Positions 13,132-15,582 of a DNA stretch of 15,582 nt are shown piece after piece; within the stretch, counting starts at the first letter, position 1; each line of letters opens with the position of its first letter. The notes beneath the pieces are model-generated. The model was given only the letters and a program-made list of their open reading frames with translations, searched no databases and was not told where the DNA came from. The DNA lies in contig JAISAX010000215.1 in assembly GCA_031266495.1 (NCBI GenBank), positions 1-15,582 on the forward strand, in the 5' to 3' direction. Both the position numbers and the translations under genes were made by a program. This stretch comes from Opitutaceae bacterium (GTDB lineage Bacteria; Verrucomicrobiota; Verrucomicrobiae; Opitutales; Opitutaceae).

Positions 13132-15582
13132 TCATTGGTTTGCAGGCTGCTCCCGAAGCTCGAAAAAATCGAACTCCGCCCGGTTGTCCGAAGGCTGTCC
13201 CCCGGACGTAGCGTAAACCCCCGCCATTGTTCCTGTGTAAGTGCCGCCGGGAGCCTTCGCCCCGAGCAGCGAAGCGTCAATGTCCTCCCCGAGCGCATGC
13301 CACTCGCGGCCATCGTCCGAGAAGGAAAACCGCCACCGGATTTCATCCCTGCACTCGGCTTTCAGATAAACGGCGCCCGGCCTGGCCGGCGCGCTGCGAG
13401 CATAAACAATCCGTCCGCGTCCGGCCACGATTCCCTCACTCAGGCCCTCGCCGTAAAAACGCTGCCGCCCCTCGTCCGTCAGCGTCACCTCCTCCGCCTG
13501 GACGCGCAAAACCGGCGTCCCGCTCTCCAGTGTTTTCCCGAGGGAAATCGTGTTCGTGCCGCGCCGGAGAAGCAGCCCGGCAAACTCGTTGCCGACGCGC
13601 GGCGAAAAATCCAGCCGCGTGACGAGCGCGCCGTCATGGAAGGCCAGCCGCCGCGCGATGAACGCGGGCGTGCCTCGCGCAACCGTGCTCAAAATTGTCT
13701 CCGGCAACAAACGCAGGCGCAGCCAGCCCGGGCGTTCGCGCAGCGACCAGAACGGATTTGCGGGCGGACGTATCCACATCCATCCCACATCCGGCGCGCC
13801 ATCCTCGAACTCGTTTCTTGCCGGCGTCTCCGGCCAGGGCGCGGGGCGTAGTCCGGTTTCCCGGACAACGGCGGGGATTCGTCCGTTTTTGGCCGCCACC
13901 ACCGGCCATTGGCCGGGTTCCCAGCGCATCGGGACGAGGAACGTTTCCCGCCCGAGCAAATCGCTCCCGCGCCGGGCGAGCGTCGCCAGCCAGCAGTCGC
14001 CGCGTGGCGTGAAGACGATTTCGCCATGGCCGACCGCCCAGACCGCCTGTTCCGCCTCCGGCAAATCCCGATGGGTCAGGATCGGGTTGGCGGGACATTG
14101 CTCGTAGGGGCCGGTGATTTTGCGCGCGCGGCTGATGGTGAAGGCGTGATTTCGTCCCGTGCCACCCTCGGCCATGAGCAGGTAATACCAGCCGTCACGC
14201 TTGTAAATGTGCGCCCCCTCCGCCGAGCGTGAATCGGGCCAGCCGCCGCTGCCGATGCCGTGCCGCGCCCCGAAAAGCTTTCCCGTTTTTACGTCAATCT
14301 CCGACAAGACGACCATGCGCCGCCCCTGTTCGTGTTTGCGGTTGGCGGTGAACCAGGCGCGCCCGTCGTCGTCGAAGAACAGCGAGGTGTCTATCCGCCA
14401 GAAGTCGTCGTCGGTGAGAACCACAGGCTCGGACCAAGGGCCGGCGGGCGTCGGCGCGGTGACCAGATAATTGGTGATGCGTTGCGCGGGCAGATAGCGC
14501 AGCACGGTAAACGTGAGGTAAAAAACGCCGTCGTGGTGACGCAGCACCGGGGAAAACAGCCCGCCCGAAAAACCGATTCCGCTGAAGTCGATTTGCGACG
14601 GGCGGTCGATCACATGCCCCGACTGCCGCCAGTGCGCGAGGTCGCGGCTGTGGTAAATCGGGAGCGCGGGGAAGTGCTCGAAGGAAGACGTGACGATGTA
14701 ATAGTCCTCGCCGATACGGACAAAGCCGGGGTCAGGATTGAATCCGGGAAGAATCGGATTTTTCACCATGCTTCCCCGAACGCCCTCGCCAGCGTTTCCG
14801 GTATTTGGCGGGGACGAGGTTTTGGCACTCACGGAGGGAAGAGGCGCGGATGGTTGTTCGGGCGGCGTCCAGTCGAGAATCTGGCCAGCCGCCAGCAACT
14901 TCCGGCGCAAGCCGACATAATCGACACGTTGCACGGAACTCTTTGCACGAATCGCCATGTCCGCCGCGAAAGCCGCCGACTGCCCAAGCACCATGAAGAC
15001 GGGCTCCATGCGTATCGAACCATAGGCGATGTGCGACGCCGACAGGCACACGGGCACAAGCAGATTTTCGCATTCGGAGGCATCGGGGACGATGGCGCGA
15101 TAAGAAACCGGATACGGCTTGATGCCGTGGATTTCGAGGTTGCCCTCGTTGCGCACGAAACCGGCCGTATCCACATAACGACGCGTATTGTGCGAATCCA
15201 TGGTGTAAGCGGCCAGGCCGATGCTGTCCGGTGCAATTTCACGACGCTCGCAATTGTGCTGCGTCATCACGTAGCCGCCGATCATCCGCCGTGCCTCGCG
15301 GACGTAAAGTTGCTCCGGCCAGTTGCCGTTTTCCGTGAACTCGTCGCGGGCGAGCCCCCAACGCCCGGCCTCGGCGCGGATGGCTTCGGGCACGCGCGGA
15401 TGATTGGCGAGCGTCCAGAAAAACCCTTCCTGATAACGGCGATGCGCCTTCGCGATGCGCTCGCGGACGGCGTAGTTGCCACTCGGATATTCATGATTTT
15501 GCCCGATAAAATCGGTCGAGAAACCGCCGCCGTTGTTGGTGTCGGTTTTGCGGTTCGGCATGGGGGAATTGATCCACGGCAT
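13132..15582 (-). CDS. FAD-dependent oxidoreductase (C-terminal part) fused to GH43 glycosidase (5' end outside window)
   Basis: 816 codons are visible and the frame is still open at the window edge; the Met at 15582 is internal to an oxidoreductase domain, so the true start lies outside. Residues 1-236 match the C-terminal part of FAD_oxidored proteins: [13 protein letters not shown] (126-138), [10 protein letters not shown] (157-166) and [20 protein letters not shown] (173-192). A Pro/Ser-rich linker follows (240-270). Residues 272-580 are a GH43 five-bladed propeller: [13 protein letters not shown] with base D284, [10 protein letters not shown] with D398, and SAEGAHIY with acid E455. Residues about 590-810 resemble the GH43 C-terminal beta-sandwich ([20 protein letters not shown]). 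GH43 enzymes are beta-xylosidases or alpha-L-arabinofuranosidases. Met272 (14767-14769) resembles a native GH43 start and might allow separate translation. No signal peptide can be judged. Confidence 0.88.
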   Translation of the reverse strand: MPWINSPMPNRKTDTNNGGGFSTDFIGQNHEYPSGNYAVRERIAKAHRRYQEGFFWTLANHPRVPEAIRAEAGRWGLARDEFTENGNWPEQLYVREARRMIGGYVMTQHNCERREIAPDSIGLAAYTMDSHNTRRYVDTAGFVRNEGNLEIHGIKPYPVSYRAIVPDASECENLLVPVCLSASHIAYGSIRMEPVFMVLGQSAAFAADMAIRAKSSVQRVDYVGLRRKLLAAGQILDWTPPEQPSAPLPSVSAKTSSPPNTGNAGEGVRGSMVKNPILPGFNPDPGFVRIGEDYYIVTSSFEHFPALPIYHSRDLAHWRQSGHVIDRPSQIDFSGIGFSGGLFSPVLRHHDGVFYLTFTVLRYLPAQRITNYLVTAPTPAGPWSEPVVLTDDDFWRIDTSLFFDDDGRAWFTANRKHEQGRRMVVLSEIDVKTGKLFGARHGIGSGGWPDSRSAEGAHIYKRDGWYYLLMAEGGTGRNHAFTISRARKITGPYEQCPANPILTHRDLPEAEQAVWAVGHGEIVFTPRGDCWLATLARRGSDLLGRETFLVPMRWEPGQWPVVAAKNGRIPAVVRETGLRPAPWPETPARNEFEDGAPDVGWMWIRPPANPFWSLRERPGWLRLRLLPETILSTVARGTPAFIARRLAFHDGALVTRLDFSPRVGNEFAGLLLRRGTNTISLGKTLESGTPVLRVQAEEVTLTDEGRQRFYGEGLSEGIVAGRGRIVYARSAPARPGAVYLKAECRDEIRWRFSFSDDGREWHALGEDIDASLLGAKAPGGTYTGTMAGVYATSGGQPSDNRAEFDFFELREQPANQ

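Overview
The window looks like a piece of chromosome from a GC-rich, polysaccharide-degrading member of the Verrucomicrobiota, most likely Opitutaceae. This is inferred from a PEP-CTERM secreted protein, an orphan type II-type pseudopilin beside glycoside hydrolases, a LacI regulator with a 'NPMVSALMAQLR'-type hinge, and the general lack of clear Shine-Dalgarno sites. There is no phage, transposase, integrase or CRISPR gene.

Layout. (a) 1-488, minus: the N-terminal part of a RibD-C/dihydrofolate-reductase-like protein that runs off the window. (b) 668-2808, plus: gmd and fcl, the two-step GDP-mannose to GDP-L-fucose pathway. They are separated by a large inverted repeat (1698-1842) with arms built from three 10-bp units. 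(c) 2898-6555, minus: an alpha-L-rhamnosidase-like gene (GH78-type) split by one in-frame TAG at 5028-5030, preceded by a LacI-family regulator. A perfect 16-bp palindrome, ACGTTANNNNTAACGT, occurs upstream of each gene and is the likely operator. (d) 6700-11089, plus, divergent from lacI: two paralogous DNRLRE-like secreted proteins (only the first has a PEP-CTERM anchor), a pseudopilin-like protein, and a large secreted clan GH-A-like glycoside hydrolase. A weak terminator-like hairpin lies before the hydrolase. (e) 11176-11259, minus: tRNA-Leu(UAG), followed by a second inverted repeat (11371-11511) with the same architecture as the first but a different unit. (f) 11722-12273, plus: a GNAT acetyltransferase. 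It is convergent with a small [4Fe-4S] ferredoxin (12501-12737, minus); a palindromic structured element and the ferredoxin terminator lie between them. (g) 13132-15582, minus: the C-terminal part of a FAD-dependent oxidoreductase fused in frame to a GH43 glycosidase with its C-terminal beta-sandwich domain; the 5' end lies beyond the window.

How it may work together (inference): regions c and d form a sugar-responsive locus in which the LacI protein controls itself, the rhamnosidase and perhaps the divergent secreted-protein/pseudopilin/hydrolase operon. The gmd-fcl pair supplies GDP-fucose for surface polysaccharide. The most noteworthy items are the period-10 inverted-repeat family, the amber-interrupted rhamnosidase, the paired operators, the PEP-CTERM/pseudopilin/hydrolase operon and the oxidoreductase-GH43 fusion. 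No clearly new defence or mobile system was seen.
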